Under the pieces are notes generated by a model. The model worked only from the letters and a program-made list of their open reading frames with translations. It was not told the origin of the DNA and searched no databases. Shown piece by piece: positions 48,885 to 61,343 of a stretch of DNA of 64,000 nucleotides. Position 1 is the first letter of the stretch, and every line of letters starts with the position of its first letter. The stretch covers positions 868,001-932,000 of the forward strand of contig MCGE01000008.1 in NCBI GenBank assembly GCA_002105175.1, read 5' to 3'. The position numbers and the translations under genes are program-made. This stretch comes from Absidia repens. Taxonomy: Eukaryota > Mucoromycota > Mucoromycetes > Mucorales > Cunninghamellaceae.

Positions 48885-50612
48885 ATGGAACCTTCGGTAT
48901 CAGAGGGAAATCATGGTACTGCTAGATCTAAAACCAGTCGTACGCTATCAACAGTAGCTGGTTTATCCATGAACAAGCACGGTCTCTCTATGAATACACT
49001 TCGCTCTCATCGTCCTCAGCAAGTCTATGTCGCATTGCCACCACCACCATCGAACGTCAACAACAGTAATAACAATTCACCTCCTGTACGAAAACATTCT
49101 CTGGATTCCAAAACAATGGGTAGTCATCACTCGTTTGCTTCTTCCCCGTTGGCCACCTCACCATCTCTGGACACTACAGATGACCTCATTGCACCTGATG
49201 CTCATGATTTGATTTTGCCCTGTAGAACGATTGTGTTTGCAGCTTCCACACTCCATGATGCTATGAAACGATGCTTGTTACACATATCCACATCTGCGGT
49301 TGTAGGCGACAATGCACCCCTTTCCTTTTTTATCCCTCTTCTTCAACAACTACACAGTGCCTACGATCCTTTGGAAATTGCCATCGCTCCAACAAACAAC
49401 AATGCACAGCAATCACAAACTGTCGATACCTTGATGCCTTGTGTAAATCGTTGCCTGAATAGCTTAAAAGAGATCTGTACACAACTTCAGTCAAAGGTGG
49501 TTGATTTGGCTCAGGTGCTGGACTTGAAGATACTTCGCCATTTACTTTTGGCCGTTCACGGTGTCACCTTTGATATCAAGGACGCATGGCAATTGGTGGT
49601 CACTGCTGCTACTACTACTACAGAAACGGTCCATGGATCGCAACAAATGAACAGTGGCAACAATATCAGTCAACTGTCGTCAGCCATGTTAGGACCAGGT
49701 GGAAATAGCAGCTTCGTCGTTGGTGGCTCTCCCTTACCCTCACCTCAAGCAACAAGAAATCGATCCCACAGCGAAAACATTACACCAAGCAATGGAAAGC
49801 AACAACATACAACAGCAACAACGTCTTCCGGATTGTACGCGCACCTCCGTATGGCCGTAGCAGCGTCTTCACAGTTAGTGGATGTTTTGACTCAATCGAT
49901 GGATACTATGCTCCGGGACATGGCTTCTCAACGGCGGAATCATGGTGGTCTTGAAGAAAAACTGATGGTGTTACGACAACCTATGCAACAAGCGACGGGA
50001 TGCTCGCAACAACTGAATGAACACTTAGATACTATTCAGGAACATGGATTCACCTCTCACAAAGCTTATACGGTTCAATTTTGGGAAGATACCAACCTGT
50101 TTTTGAAGGTAAACAAACGTACCCATTATAATGAAAATCCAGGTGGTCTTACTTTTTTTTTTTTTTTTTTTTTTTTTGTAATTTAGACCTTTGTATCATT
50201 AATGAGTTTGATTCGATCGTTATCTTCAGAAGAAGATATTAATTGGCCAAAATCTGTCAAACAATGTTGTCTTCATGTTACTCGTATCACTGCCGAAATC
50301 GCCAAGCTATGGAACAACGACCCTACATTTGTACAAGATGGATATTATTTGGGCAGGGCTGGATGTGATGATTCCACCTCAGCTACCACCACACCTTCAC
50401 CAGCATCAACAGCAACAACAACGGCACCTCCGCTATCCTCGTCAGTACCTTCCTCCTCTAATAATGTGACACCTGCAGCGATCTCTTTATCTTCTTCAGC
50501 ACCCTCTGCAAGTTCTACAAATGTATTCATTCCGGATTCAAATGTCTCTGCTACCACTACCTCCACCTCCTCCTGTTCTTCCTTTTTGGATATCCCTATA
50601 CCCCCGAAATAG
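48885..50612 (+). CDS. SOG2-domain protein (RAM pathway type) without leucine-rich repeats
   Basis: Two exons (48885-50108 and 50187-50612) join to 549 residues. Yeast Sog2 is a RAM-network component (with Cbk1, Mob2, Tao3, Hym1, Kic1) that controls polarity and septation, and has LRRs followed by a SOG2 domain. Here the N-terminus is disordered (Ser/Pro/Asn), then a helical domain with SOG2-like features: LPCRTIVFAASTLHDAMKRC, FIPLLQQLHSAYDPLEIAI, VNRCLNSLKEICTQLQ, AHLRMAVAASSQLVDVLTQS, and after the intron LKTFVSLMSLIRSLSS, WPKSVKQCCLHVTRITAEIA. The tail is Ser/Thr/Pro-rich. No LRR is encoded and no in-frame sequence upstream could hold one. The assignment is by pattern recall and is moderately confident. 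Confidence 0.68.
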
Positions 50613-50652
50613 CAGTAGAATCGTAGCTAGTCTTCTTTTTATATATATATAT

Positions 50653-50690
<38 letters not shown>

Positions 50691-51110
50691 AAATCCAGTT
50701 TTATCACCATCATCTTATAGTATTGTTATCTATCTTTTGTTTTTCTGAATAAATTTCTCAATTTCGTCCTTATCTTATATCATAAGTGTTTTGGTTTTGG
50801 CTTGTAGTCCCCATACTGTATCACCTTGTATATATGCCCTTTTTTCCCACAATCCCCATATATCTCTCATGTTAAAACATCACAATATATATCTATACTT
50901 TCATATTCTCTATATATCTTTCACCATCTCATAATAAAAATTCATCCATTTCACCAGAAATTCACAATACAATCTTTCTGCAAATTAAAATAGATCGATA
51001 TGTGTATAAACCATGATTTATTTGTCAATTTGATATCATAAAAAAAAAAAAGTAATAACTACAACAGATCAAACTGTATATAATAAAAATAAAATATAAC
51101 TAAAACTAAA
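50613..51110. other. Convergent 3' intergenic region
   Basis: About 500 bp with a TATATATA run, a T tract of about 30 bases at 50656-50686 and AATAAA at 50687-50692 and 50747-50752. Rich in AT with no coding signal. Confidence 0.5.
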
Positions 51111-51830
51111 CTACTTTGAATCCACAAGGGCAATGACATTGAAGTTGCGTTGATCAGGATCGATGTCCATGTATTGCTTTATCACTTTTGCCGAGCCCTA
51201 TGACATAAACAATAGATGTGGTTAATCAATTTTCGTCCAATTCCGCACATTCACATTTTTCAACACTCATCGACTCACATACCCATCCCATTGTTTGCCC
51301 ACACTATCCTATTTTATATATGTATTATTTTTTTTACCTTGACAAAATCAGATATTTTACCATGATTGACAGGCAAGGGCCTTCGTCCATCCAATTCGTA
51401 CAAATGATTATCGACTTCAACAAAGCAGACATAGTGAAAATCTGTATGGCAGGCGTCCAAGGCGTTGACGTCCGAATGGCCCAGTTTGGCGGCAGCAGCA
51501 TCATGCAAGAGATGTAATTCATCGGTTTGTTTCAACCATTCGGTACGTTCATCCGGGGACATGGTGCGCGATTTTTCCAAGAAATCATAGAGAGGTCCGG
51601 GACCCAGCACTTCGTCATCATTGTTTGCCAGCGAATGGAGCAACGCGATCATCCCACACGCGCTTTGGATCGTTTGCTTGAAAAATACCACATTCGGACT
51701 AATGCTTTGTTCCAGTTTTGCCAGTCGTGTTTCTTCTTCATGAATATGTTCATTGTACCGCGCAGTCGATGGAAAAAGAAGGATGAGTGCAAGTGCAGCT
51801 GGTATTTTGTCTAACCCATTGGCATCCAAT

Positions 51831-51883
<53 letters not shown>

Positions 51884-52368
51884 TGAATAAAAGACATGGT
51901 TATGAGTTGTTTTTTAATGCAAACGTGTGTATTTCCTCCTCCCTCCCTATCACACACCCACTCCCATCCCCTTCATCCCTTCAGGTTACACATTTTACCG
52001 TGAATATCAATATATTTCCACCTGGCATCAACACCTGACTCGTGAATTATCTAAGAATGAAATATTGTCAAATGAGATGAGTCAAACCATTGTATTTTAT
52101 GCATTCTGCCATAAAGTCTCCGAGGTTATCGTCGCATTTCCTAATGTTATGTTTTTCATTTCCTGATTTACCTTGTTCCACACCTAGAAAATGCCCAAAT
52201 ATAACAATGATATGCATTTGTTAAAAAGTACGTTAAAAAAAAAAAAGGCGTGAGTAAAATGATATCATTGCATATGCCGGAATTAGTTGATTATATAAAC
52301 TCTACCTGAGGGTCGGCTTCCAGCGGTAACCAGTCTTGGTTTTCAGAGTTGTTGATATTAGAGGTCAT
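51111..52368 (-). CDS. YUH1: Ubiquitin carboxyl-terminal hydrolase, UCH-L3/Yuh1 family
   Basis: Five exons (52368-52306, 52183-52172, 52050-51999, 51831-51338, 51197-51111) join in phase to 235 residues, the typical length. The cysteine protease trims small adducts from the ubiquitin C-terminus. Catalytic residues seen: oxyanion Gln and nucleophile Cys in FFKQTIQSACGMIALLHSL, His and Asp in HYVCFVEVDNHLYELDGR. N-terminal WLPLEADPQVWNK, ARWKYIDIHGLDANGLDKIP and LALILLFPS match the family. The second coding exon is only 12 nt (VWNK) and was needed to complete this motif. The intron before exon 4 carries a (TA)n run of about 48 bp that also forms the acceptor region. The gene is followed by TEL2 on the same strand, about 270 bp upstream. 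Confidence 0.92.
51831..51879. repeat. (TA)n microsatellite inside an intron acceptor region
   Basis: About 48 bp of alternating TA ending at the TATAG acceptor of the UCH gene's fourth exon (minus strand). Length variation here would alter the polypyrimidine/branch-point spacing of the intron. Confidence 0.85.
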
Positions 52369-52637
52369 TGTAAATGGAGAGATGATATTGAGTAAAAGAG
52401 GGTTATGTATTAAAAAAAAAAGAAGAAGAAAAAAATAACAAAAGGGACAAGGAAGTGGATAAAAGTGAAACAAAAAAGAAATATATATAAAAAAAAAAGA
52501 TGGTCGGATGATTTCAAACAGCGATACGCCATTCCAAAAAAAGCTTTATTCAGAAAATCACTATTGTACAGTTTATTTAACTACAAAATCTAGAACTACG
52601 ACCAATCTACTATTGGGAGACGACGGTAACATCAAGG

Positions 52638-55600
52638 TTAATAGGGTCCCATTTTCGACATCTGACCAATGCTGACCAAAAGAGTTATTGCCAATTGTTG
52701 AAGTTCCTTATCTTGCTGTTGCATTTCCAAAATGTCTAAAAAAGAAAAACCAAGCAGCGGGGATTGTTTAGTGAATGTGTGCTTTGCTGGTGTTCTTTTT
52801 TCCGTGGCACTTGATGTCATTTTTCTTTTTAGTGTTACCTTCTAACCATTTTTCAATTCCTGCCAATTCCAAGGTATACTCCGTCAACACCAAATAGGTC
52901 TGATTCTTGTAACATATATGGAGTATAGTGTTGACGCCAAGTAATAAAGCACGGAGGATTCGAGACGACAGTCTGGGAATATATCGTAAGGATAACGCAT
53001 AATCAAAGTATTCCTTGACAATCTTCTTCCGGTCGGGTGTATTGCTGGCACATTGCATAATCACGTTTAATGTCATGATAAATCGTTCCACCAGCATTGG
53101 ATCCTGTGCCATCCATCTGTGTGCAAAAAAAAAAACCCCCCCAGGTTAAATAATAAATCAACAATGAGCGTATTTTCTTTTAGTTTTGTCGTTCTGTCAC
53201 ACTGATTTTTCTTACCGGAGTCGAGTTTGAGATGCTTCCCACCACCCTATCACCAATGGGAAAAAGAAGACTGGTCCAGCCAATCCAGAAAGTCGATTCC
53301 GTACGATCCCCTTTTGCCGCTTTTGTTCAACTTGAGCCCGGCTGGACGAAAAGACGAGTTGACCTGATTTACTTGGTTTTGCAAGTTCGTTTATAGAGGG
53401 CGCCACCATATCAAGCATATCCTATGGACGTTATACAGAATAGGATTTATACAAAAAAAAAAAAAAAAAAAAAAAAAATCGTCAACCGTATATTAAATCA
53501 AAATATTCTTAGTCCATGATAAAATCCTCTTCTTCTTACCATGTTCAGATTGACGTCCTTGTCATTTTTCTTGTCGCTGTAAGAGTTCCACCCAGATAGT
53601 TCAAGAACTGCCATGGATATCGTTGCCATAATGACATTTTTTTGCCCAATAGATGTATTTTGGCTAAAGAATTCCTCGATCACAAACCTGTTCAAAGAAT
53701 AATAATGAGAATAAGTATAAAATACATCAGACTTGATTGTTCCATTTCTTCCATGTACTCTTACCCAGTGATTTTATCTGGGCAAGCCACTATCAAGGCG
53801 GCTAGCGCCGATTGTTGCAGTTTCCAGTAGTTGTCAATGTCGTAAGTTTCAGGGAAGTAAATCAACCGCTTGCCTATATCAATGGCCCATTCAGCTAAGT
53901 GATATGACACATAAAAAAATGATTATCAGCCAATCACCACTATCACGTTTCTGGATACTTTTTTTTTATTACCAATTCCAGTGCCAATATTCGTGTTTTG
54001 ACGTATAATTTGTTCAGCAGCATTCAGCCCAATTTCAAGTTTTTCGGGATCTTCCTGATCCTTGAGATAAGCGACCAATTCAGAAACATATCTAGTGACA
54101 GATAGAAGAAACTAATCAGTTTGTGAAAGGGCGGGGGTGATGGATTTATCATCACTTTGATTGTATTGGCACTTACACTGGTATCCTAGCTTTCTTCTTC
54201 TTTGGGTCAGCGTTTTCACCACCATTTTCGTCATCATCGGATTCTTCTTCCATTGGGTAAGGTTCTAAATCAGAGGTTTCTTCATCATCTTCTAAATGAT
54301 AAATAAAAAAGTTAGAGGACAATTTCATTTCAGTTTCTTGTTGCTGAGAGAGTTTAGAATATCTATATGTTTTACCATCATCAGGAGCAATCAATACGTC
54401 AGGATCCAGATACTGGTCACCATCACCTAATAGATCAGCATCGCTGTCATCATCAGTATCATCATCCGCCGACGATCCATTTTTAGGTAATAAAATCAAG
54501 GACGAATCATCAACAGCTATAACAAAATTCATATCAGAAAACATCGTTAGATATCATGCAGTTATTTTCTATATTCTATACCTTTTGTGAGCCCATCAGC
54601 GACTAACGCCAGTTCCTTCAGATCCTTCAATTGTTGATTCATTGGGATCCCAAAATCAAGCACAGCACCGTCTTTGTTCTTTGTTCGAAGGGACATACTT
54701 TCAGCAACAATCTATCAAATCAACAGAGAGGAATAATGGTAAGCATACATGCCTATGTCCCCCCCCCCTCCATTGTCTTTTTATTTTTCTTTTGGTATTT
54801 ACCATGGCCAATTTTGCAGTAGCTTCATCGGATGTACTAAACCAAGTTGATATACCTTGCAAGATCCCAGTAGAGTATTCCATCTCTTCCATCATGTCAC
54901 TGTCAGCGTATCCAAAAAGAACCAAAAGAAGAGTCGTCATATCTGTTCAAGTCAAAAAAAAAGGTCAATAATTTGCAATGGCGCATCCCAAATCGTATCA
55001 ACTTACATCGTCTTTCACTATCACTCGTTTGTTTGATAAGTACAGGATCTGTCCAACACTCAATCACATTTCGTAAATACTGTTCCACTATGTTTGTCGT
55101 CCTCAGGGAAAGTTTCCATGCTCGATCATCTATACAATAAAAGACATACGTGGAGACTGTGAATACCTTTTTACTTCGTTCAAATTGCCTCCTTTCTTCT
55201 TCTTGTTTTACCTGTCACTTCATCCATTTCTAACGGTTCCAGGCCAGTTGAATGTACCACCATTGCCATAATTGTCCGTAATACCAAATCATCCGCCAGT
55301 CTGATTTTGGAGGTATCTTTTAAAGTATATGCTAGGAAGTTTTGGATACGAACATCGGATGCGCTTCGACTTGAAGGCGTACTTGTAAACAATATTGGAG
55401 ATAGTGTGCTGGCCATAGATTTGATGGAGGATCGTATAGAAGAAGGAGATATATCATTGTTGGAGGAGGAGGTGCGCTGTTGCCGCAAGGTATCCACATG
55501 TTTGTTGAGATAGTCAAGAATCGCACTGTACACCTTGTCCGCAGGGGCCTCATTTTCACATAGTGTCCAAAGTCTATCCCAAACTAGACTACAGTTTTTA

Positions 55601-56585
55601 CTATCGTGGGTTGCATTGTGTTGAATCGCTATCGGAATAATCGTCTCTAAACACGTATCTAGATAAAACCATCATACAAAAAAGTGAGTCTATCGCGGTA
55701 TATGTGTATAGTTTGAGAATCCTCTTTTTCCTTTTTTGCCCTTGCTTACTGTGAAATCCTTGTCTAGTCATTTTTCCAATCAATTCGCTTGCCATACCCA
55801 CACCTTCGAGCATGGTTTCATCCAGTTTCATATCATCCTTTTGATATTCGCAAAGTAAACCGACTTGCACAGTGATATGCTTTGTAAGCGTTGAATAAAA
55901 CCGGCTGTAAAGAAAAAAAAAAAAAAAAAAAAAAAAAAAGATAACATTAGTAAAAAAAAAAAAATAACGTAGCTCGTTATGCTAAGAGAGAGTAGCCTGA
56001 ATTTTACCTATCAGAATACCACGGTTGACCCAATTCCAAGGTATCATTGTCACTATATACTTGATGTAAACCATAGGCGTTTGAGAGTCGAGAAGGAATG
56101 GAACACAAGAGTGAGCAAAAAGAAAGTCGATCAGTAAACCCAGCCGCTTGACGTAAATAGGTGGCCATCATGGTGGTAGAGCAAAAATGCTTCAGTAATG
56201 AGGTATAAAGATCAAGTACATCCATAGACGTGGTAGTGCTAGAAATGTTGTGTTCGCGAATACATTCCAAAAGCAGAGGAAGACTTGATTGCGCCATGAC
56301 CGATCGCAGTTGTTCAGAGCAGGAAGAGGATCCAATAAGACTGGCAATAAGAGCTTCGCGATCTTCAGTAGTGGTAGTAAGAATAAAAGCCCAACGTGGT
56401 ATCATTGTGTGCAGGAGCATCCAGATGTGTCGTTCCCAAATAGTGTTCTTTATCAAGCCAGGTGATAGCCTAGCTAAAGGACGATGGAGAGATTCGCGCA
56501 CTGATTCAATAGTAGTATCGTTAGAGGACTGGATCGTGTCGTCAAGGTGTTCAATTTCAAGACGGAGTGTTTCAAGTGAATCCAT
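52638..56585 (-). CDS. TEL2: TEL2/TELO2 (TTT complex, PIKK stability)
   Basis: A multi-exon gene (a dozen or so exons) from ATG 56585 to TAA 52638. Tel2 works with Tti1 and Tti2 as an Hsp90-linked cochaperone for maturation of TOR, ATM and ATR kinases. Features: an all-helical HEAT-like solenoid with little low complexity; an acidic linker (DDDTDDDSDADLLGD...DLEPYPMEEESDDDEN) before the C-terminal Telomere_reg-2 region; and in that region YVSELVAYLKDQEDPEKLEIGLNAAEQ, DIGKRLIYFPETYD, ITGFVIEEFFSQNTSIGQKNVIM and HEAT-like helices to the end (LVSIGQMSKMGPY). The DLxPY motif after acidic residues and the following order are typical of TELO2. The identification is from pattern, not search. Some exon joins in the middle were not checked base by base. 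Confidence 0.78.
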
Positions 56586-56676
56586 ATAAATGTTGTAAAA
56601 GTGTGTATAAAATAATCAAAAGAAGAAGAAGAAAAACATCAAAAAAAAAAAATTGAAGATCAGCTTTATTTCAAAA

Positions 56677-58011
56677 TCATGAGGGGCACAAAAATCCACC
56701 TGAAGGCGGGGATGCATTGACGGTGGAAGTCCAAATAATACCAAGGAAGTGAAATACAATCTGCCATAAGCAAAAAAAGGAAAAGAAAAAAAAAAAAGAA
56801 AGAAGAATTAAAAATATAAAAATTAAAGGTCAATAAAATAAACATAATAAAAACAATCCCCTTACCACTACACACACACATATATATATATATATATATC
56901 CTTACCTTCATATTTATATTCAAAGAGGGACGATCTGCACCTTGTTTCTGTTGGGGTCCACACGCCCTGTAAAGATCCTGCCAGGTAGTATCAGAATCCG
57001 AGCGAGCCGAATACCGAGCATGGAAGACAATATTGGGCAACACCACGAGGGTTTTGGGTGCCAAGGCAAGATCGTCCAAGGAAGCAGTGGCAAAGGCGTT
57101 CTGCGTCAAGCTATCCACCATGGTCATTTCCATCCGCGTCAGACGCGTCGGGATCCAATTGTCACGATTATCCAAAGTGATGTTCATCAACCATGTTGCC
57201 TCCATCCACGGTCGTTTCTCGAGCGTCGTTGCCCACGTCGTGCCTTGTTGTGCGTTTTGTCGTTCTGCATGACTTCCAACCACCACCATCGGGGTCCTTG
57301 GCCAACAAAAAAACGTCGCGATACCACCCAAAATGATCATCAGAAATACAATATACACCAATCCCTTGGCAATCACGCATTTTCTTTGCCGCTTTGACTC
57401 TGTTGTCGCTGGATTACTATGGTATGAACAATATTGGCCTCCTAATGGCAGGTGATCATCTTCAAAAAACTCCGTTTTTGTTGTCGGTGCTGTTCTTGGT
57501 ACTGGAGAGTCGGCAAGAGTTGTGTCTTTACTGCTGTCGATCTGACGAGATGTTGAGCGTGATGATGATTTTTTGTGCCGCCGCTTTTTCTTGCGGGGCG
57601 TAGATGAGTGGTGATGATGATCTGTGTTGTGATACGTTGATGCATGAGAGCAAGATGTTTGATCTTCGTCGTTGTCAATAGTTATTAAAGAGGCTTCCGG
57701 TCTCCGATGATCACATTGACAGCAGTGACTAGAGGTGTTCGAGGTGCTGGAAGTGCTACTATCGTCTTGTTGTAAAAGGCACGGGGCGTCGTGATGGTTA
57801 TGATGATGAAAAGAGCTATTTGGACATTGATGATGGTTGAGTGAATCGGCGATGTGATTGCATGCTAAGGAAAAAATGAGGGTGAATAAAAGGGGTCCTC
57901 TTCATGGAACCCTTTTTGTTTTCCTTTACCTTGATGATCAGATGGGTGATTAATGATGGAAGAGCAGCACGAATCGTCGCTATCTTTTACTGAATATAAG
58001 TTTGTATCCAT
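56677..58011 (-). CDS. Single-pass membrane protein with LEA_2-like luminal domain
   Basis: Three to four exons; the start ATG is at 58011-58009, stop TGA at 56677-56679, total about 370 residues. The N-terminal half (about 225 residues) is polar with His/Ser runs, and a Lys/Arg block (PRKKKRRHKKSSSR) that could act as a nuclear or retention signal. One hydrophobic segment (LVYIVFLMIILGGIATFFCW) is followed by a beta-rich domain: VVVGSHAERQ, WLMNITLDNRDNWIPTRLTRM, TLVVLPNIVFHARYSA. This order resembles LEA_2-type proteins of fungi, anchored as type II proteins in endomembranes. The final exon ends with a hydrophobic segment (IVFHFLGIIWTS). A specific function is not inferred. Confidence 0.65.
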
Positions 58012-58412
58012 AAAAAATAAGAAATGAAAAAAGTTGGGGAAAGAAAAAGAAAGAAAAGGGGCGAGTCCCTTAACCTTTTAACGAAATGGCGGCATTTAAA
58101 TACTCCTCGCCCCTGAAGTTGAGCTGCATGACCAAGTGATTTCCATAACATACATTGTTTTTTTTTTACACCAAGAGAGCATTAATGAGCAAAAAGCTTG
58201 ATTAAACGAACCAGTTTCGTTTAATCAATCAATCAGTTTTCTTGACCATGAAGTGCAACATTTGTATAGGCATATCCTATATAAAAATCGTGACATCGAA
58301 GTAGTAACAAATGCATAAACGACAACAACACGCTACAAATATATATGATACATAAAAAGAAGATTCTTTATTAAGAGGGGGATATAACAATTTAACTATG
58401 ACTAATCTATTT
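58012..58412. promoter_or_regulatory. Intergenic region with perfect 13-bp hairpin
   Basis: About 400 bp between two minus-strand genes. It carries the promoter of the membrane protein gene and the 3' flank of the R3HCC1-like gene. A perfect inverted repeat (58198-58210 and 58216-58228, 5-base spacer) lies 185-215 bp beyond the stop of the upstream gene. T-rich stretches lie nearby. Confidence 0.5.
58198..58228. repeat. Perfect 13-bp inverted repeat
   Basis: TTGATTAAACGAA, spacer CCAGT, then TTCGTTTAATCAA. Every base pairs. The stem is AT-rich, and it is not followed by a pure T run, so a bacterial-type terminator does not apply. It may be a palindromic protein-binding site or an RNA hairpin in a 3' UTR. 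Confidence 0.85.
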
Positions 58413-59635
58413 CTATCGTTTTGGTGTTGAAGAGTTCTGTTTATCACGAGCATCTTGATCCGTCTTCCGTTGAGTCCCATTCTTTGCAGGCGCCTTTAAC
58501 CCTAGTGAGCCATGGATCAGTCGTTTTGCTACCATATTGGTTGGTCTGGGTCGTTGATTCATGGTGCTTTTCCTGACAATAGGGATATCTATCAAAATAA
58601 ATCATCAAAATGTAAATCCATCAAGATGATCTAGACGTGGCATGGGGCACGGGTGGGGAGTGAGATAGGGAAATCAGTTACCTTCTATAATATCTATTGG
58701 TCCTCGGTAGCTTTGAATTTTGATTTTGCCATTATCTCTGTTTTCAGTCCATGCCCTTTTTGCTATATGAAAAAAAAAAAGATAAAATTACTATACAGAT
58801 CTAATAAACTAAAGAAGTCGTACAGTTTCGTTTGTTTGTCTGCTTGCTTGCTTGTTTTTTCTCTTACCTGTCGAAGGATGTCCAAATACGACCAATGCTT
58901 TTGTGTCATCAATCGTTTGAATCCTACATCCACCACGCATAGATTCGTATTTTTCGATGATATCCTGTAGTTCCTCTAGTTCAAGTGGGGTGGCAATACA
59001 TTCCAAGACAGCATCGTCATCGTCCATCACTTTACCGAAAAATAAAAGAAAAATGTCAAAAAAAGCAAATCTTCTGTCATGAAATAGCATAAAATCTTAC
59101 CATCTTGGGTTGCTGTAGCCCTTACTGGAGAGTCGTTCGTTGAAAGATTTTGCATGCTTTTGACAAGATCACTATCATCAATACCGGAGTTTTCCTATGG
59201 AAAGGGATAAGAGTAGATGGTCAGTTCAGAGCTGCTGACACCCTATCTATTAGTACTTACCTTAGAAGCCGTTAGTTGTGAATTCCGGGTAGAGTTGTGC
59301 TGTTGCGTAGATCCCGACCACCTTTGACTATGAGGTACCGTTGGCTGGCGCTGCTGATGCGACTGTCGCTGAGGAAAATTGGATGGGTTTCTTGGACGAT
59401 AGGAGCCACCGTTATAATCCCGGTTTTGCTGAAATACATTCTGCCCAGTCCTTTCAGTTTGCTGTTGTTGCTGCTGATAACGTGGTCTGTAGCCACCGCT
59501 TTGCTGCTGGGGAGGCGGTCTGTATGTGGTGTTTTTGGCATAGTTTTGTTGTTGAGAGAATCTAGTAGAGTGTTGTTCATTAAGCCTAGGTGGTATACTT
59601 GATTCTTGATTACTACTTGATGAGTTGTCTGTCAT
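58413..59635 (-). CDS. Gln/Arg-rich RNA-associated protein with R3HCC1-like RRM-type domain
   Basis: Five or so exons from ATG 59635 to a stop at 58413. N-terminus: Ser/Asn/Gln/Arg/Pro/Gly-rich RNA-binding-like low complexity (SGGYRPRYQQQQQ, GGSYRPRNPSNFPQR). Middle: DDDDAVLECIATPLELEELQDIIEKYESMRGGCRIQTIDDTKALVVFGHPSTGKRAW (quoted in pieces: LECIATPLELEELQDI, RIQTIDDTKALVVFGHPST). This arrangement of a strand, helix, IDDTKALVVF strand and residues after it resembles the degenerate RRM of R3HCC1/R3HCC1L proteins, where WVDDTHALAVF is typical. C-terminus: a basic segment with PRPTNMVAKRLIHGSLGLK. The product probably binds RNA. Family naming is moderate. Confidence 0.62.
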
Positions 59636-59973
59636 GTTAAATAAAGTAATGGTAATATGAGTGACTAGAGATGAAGGGAGGTTGAGGAAATGAATGATAA
59701 AATAAAATACGACAAAAAAAAAAAAAAAAAGATTTTCAACCCCAGTCAAACTTCATATAGGGAGTCAGCAAAAGGGTCAAACTAGGTCAATTTCTTTTAT
59801 TTACAATCAAGTAATCGATAAACAAAACAAAAAAAAACTAAATAACTATAAAAAACTACATAACGCTAAAGGTTCCATAAAGGTGTATAATTTTTTTTTT
59901 TGTCCGTGTCCTATTTTTTCTTGTATCCATCCTCTTTTCTTTTTCATTGCCAAAGGTCTTGTCCCAATTTCTT

Positions 59974-61071
59974 CTAATAAGGAGCGTAGTACATGCCGCG
60001 TCCTCTTCCCCTGTTTTGTTTTTTAATTTTTTGGCTTCAGTATATTGTTTTCTTTTTTGATTATCACACACATATACACACGCGCACACACGCACACACA
60101 CACACACACACACATACACCCACACATCGATATGTAATCTTACCTTCCACGATAACCATAACCAGCAGAGTGACCATAATAAGGAGGAGGAGCATAGCCA
60201 CCACGGAAACCACCACGACCACCACGACCGCCACGACCACCTCTAGAAGCAAAACCTGGTACATTGGTTCGTTTAGGAGTCACCTATAAACACGAAAAAA
60301 AAACCCGCATCGTCAGAAACTTTCGCTTTGAAAACGAGTCATACAAGAAAAAATATTTTCTACCTTCAAGAGACGACCACGGAAGAGACTTTCGTTCAAA
60401 GCAACAGCATTGCTTACAAAAGAGGGTTCAGCAAATTCTACATAGGCATATCTAATTTGAAAAAGAGAAAAATATAGAGCATGAGAATGACTGTCAAACT
60501 CTGGGCTGCTTTGTTCGTTGTTACGACTTACCCTTTAGGATGACCGGTGAATTTATCACAAAGAATAGTGACACGATTAATAGTACCACAAGATTGGAAG
60601 TGGGCTTGAAGTTCTTCAGGAGTAGCACCATAATCCACTTGACCAACATATACAGATCTAGAATCAACGGCTTCCTTGTCTACTGAGGAGTGCACCACGC
60701 CCAAAAACAACAGGAGAGTGGTCAGTGAAAAGAAAAAGAAAATACAAACAAATAATAATCTCAGGATATTCATTGTTTCTTTACCTTCTTCAGTAGGGTA
60801 CATGGACTTTTCTACTTCAGCTTGCATATCACGTAACTTTGCTGCTTCTGATTCCATTTCTTCTACACGAGCTTTCATGGCTTCGAGTTCCTAAGAAAAA
60901 TATACCGTGTTCAGTCGTTTGGTAATTGTACGATCTGAGAGAGACCTTTTCTTTTTTCCTTTTCTCACTTACCTTGTCGACTTCACCATCAGCTTCAGCA
61001 GGAGTATCGTTGGAAATTGGTTCCTTTTGAATAACACCGTATGTTTCGGGGGCCTTTTCAGAATCGCTCAT
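59974..61071 (-). CDS. PAB2: PABPN1/Pab2-type nuclear poly(A)-binding protein, copy 1
   Basis: Six exons give about 205 residues. The family binds growing poly(A) tails in the nucleus and stimulates poly(A) polymerase. Order: acidic N-terminus, a coiled coil ([35 protein letters not shown]), one RRM with RNP2 [16 protein letters not shown] and RNP1 [16 protein letters not shown], the [10 protein letters not shown] linker typical of PABPN1, and an RGG/Tyr-rich tail ([25 protein letters not shown]). The tail's final exon lies beyond an intron rich in (CA)n repeats. The coiled coil matches the poly(A)-polymerase-stimulating helix of PABPN1. It lies upstream-adjacent, in tandem, to a paralog at 61344-62308. 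Confidence 0.92.
60064..60124. repeat. (CA)n microsatellite within a PAB2 intron
   Basis: CACACACA/CGCGCACAC-type repeat of about 60 bp between the penultimate and last exons of PABPN1 copy 1. Purely simple sequence. Confidence 0.85.
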
Positions 61072-61343
61072 AATAAATAATTGTATAGGAAGAAGAGAAG
61101 AGAAAAAAAAAAAAAAAAAAAAGGAAAAAATTTTGAGAGGAAGGTGTGTGCGTCAACATCGGAGAATGAATATATGATTGGACAAAAAAAGTTTTTATTG
61201 GATCATATTGGACACTAAGCTATTGATAACTACATAATTAAAAGAAGAAACGGTAAAGATTTAGTCTATTTCAAATAAATAATACACATAGCTACAACAA
61301 GGCAGTGTCTTTTTTTTCCTTTTTTTCTGTATGTATTTATGTC

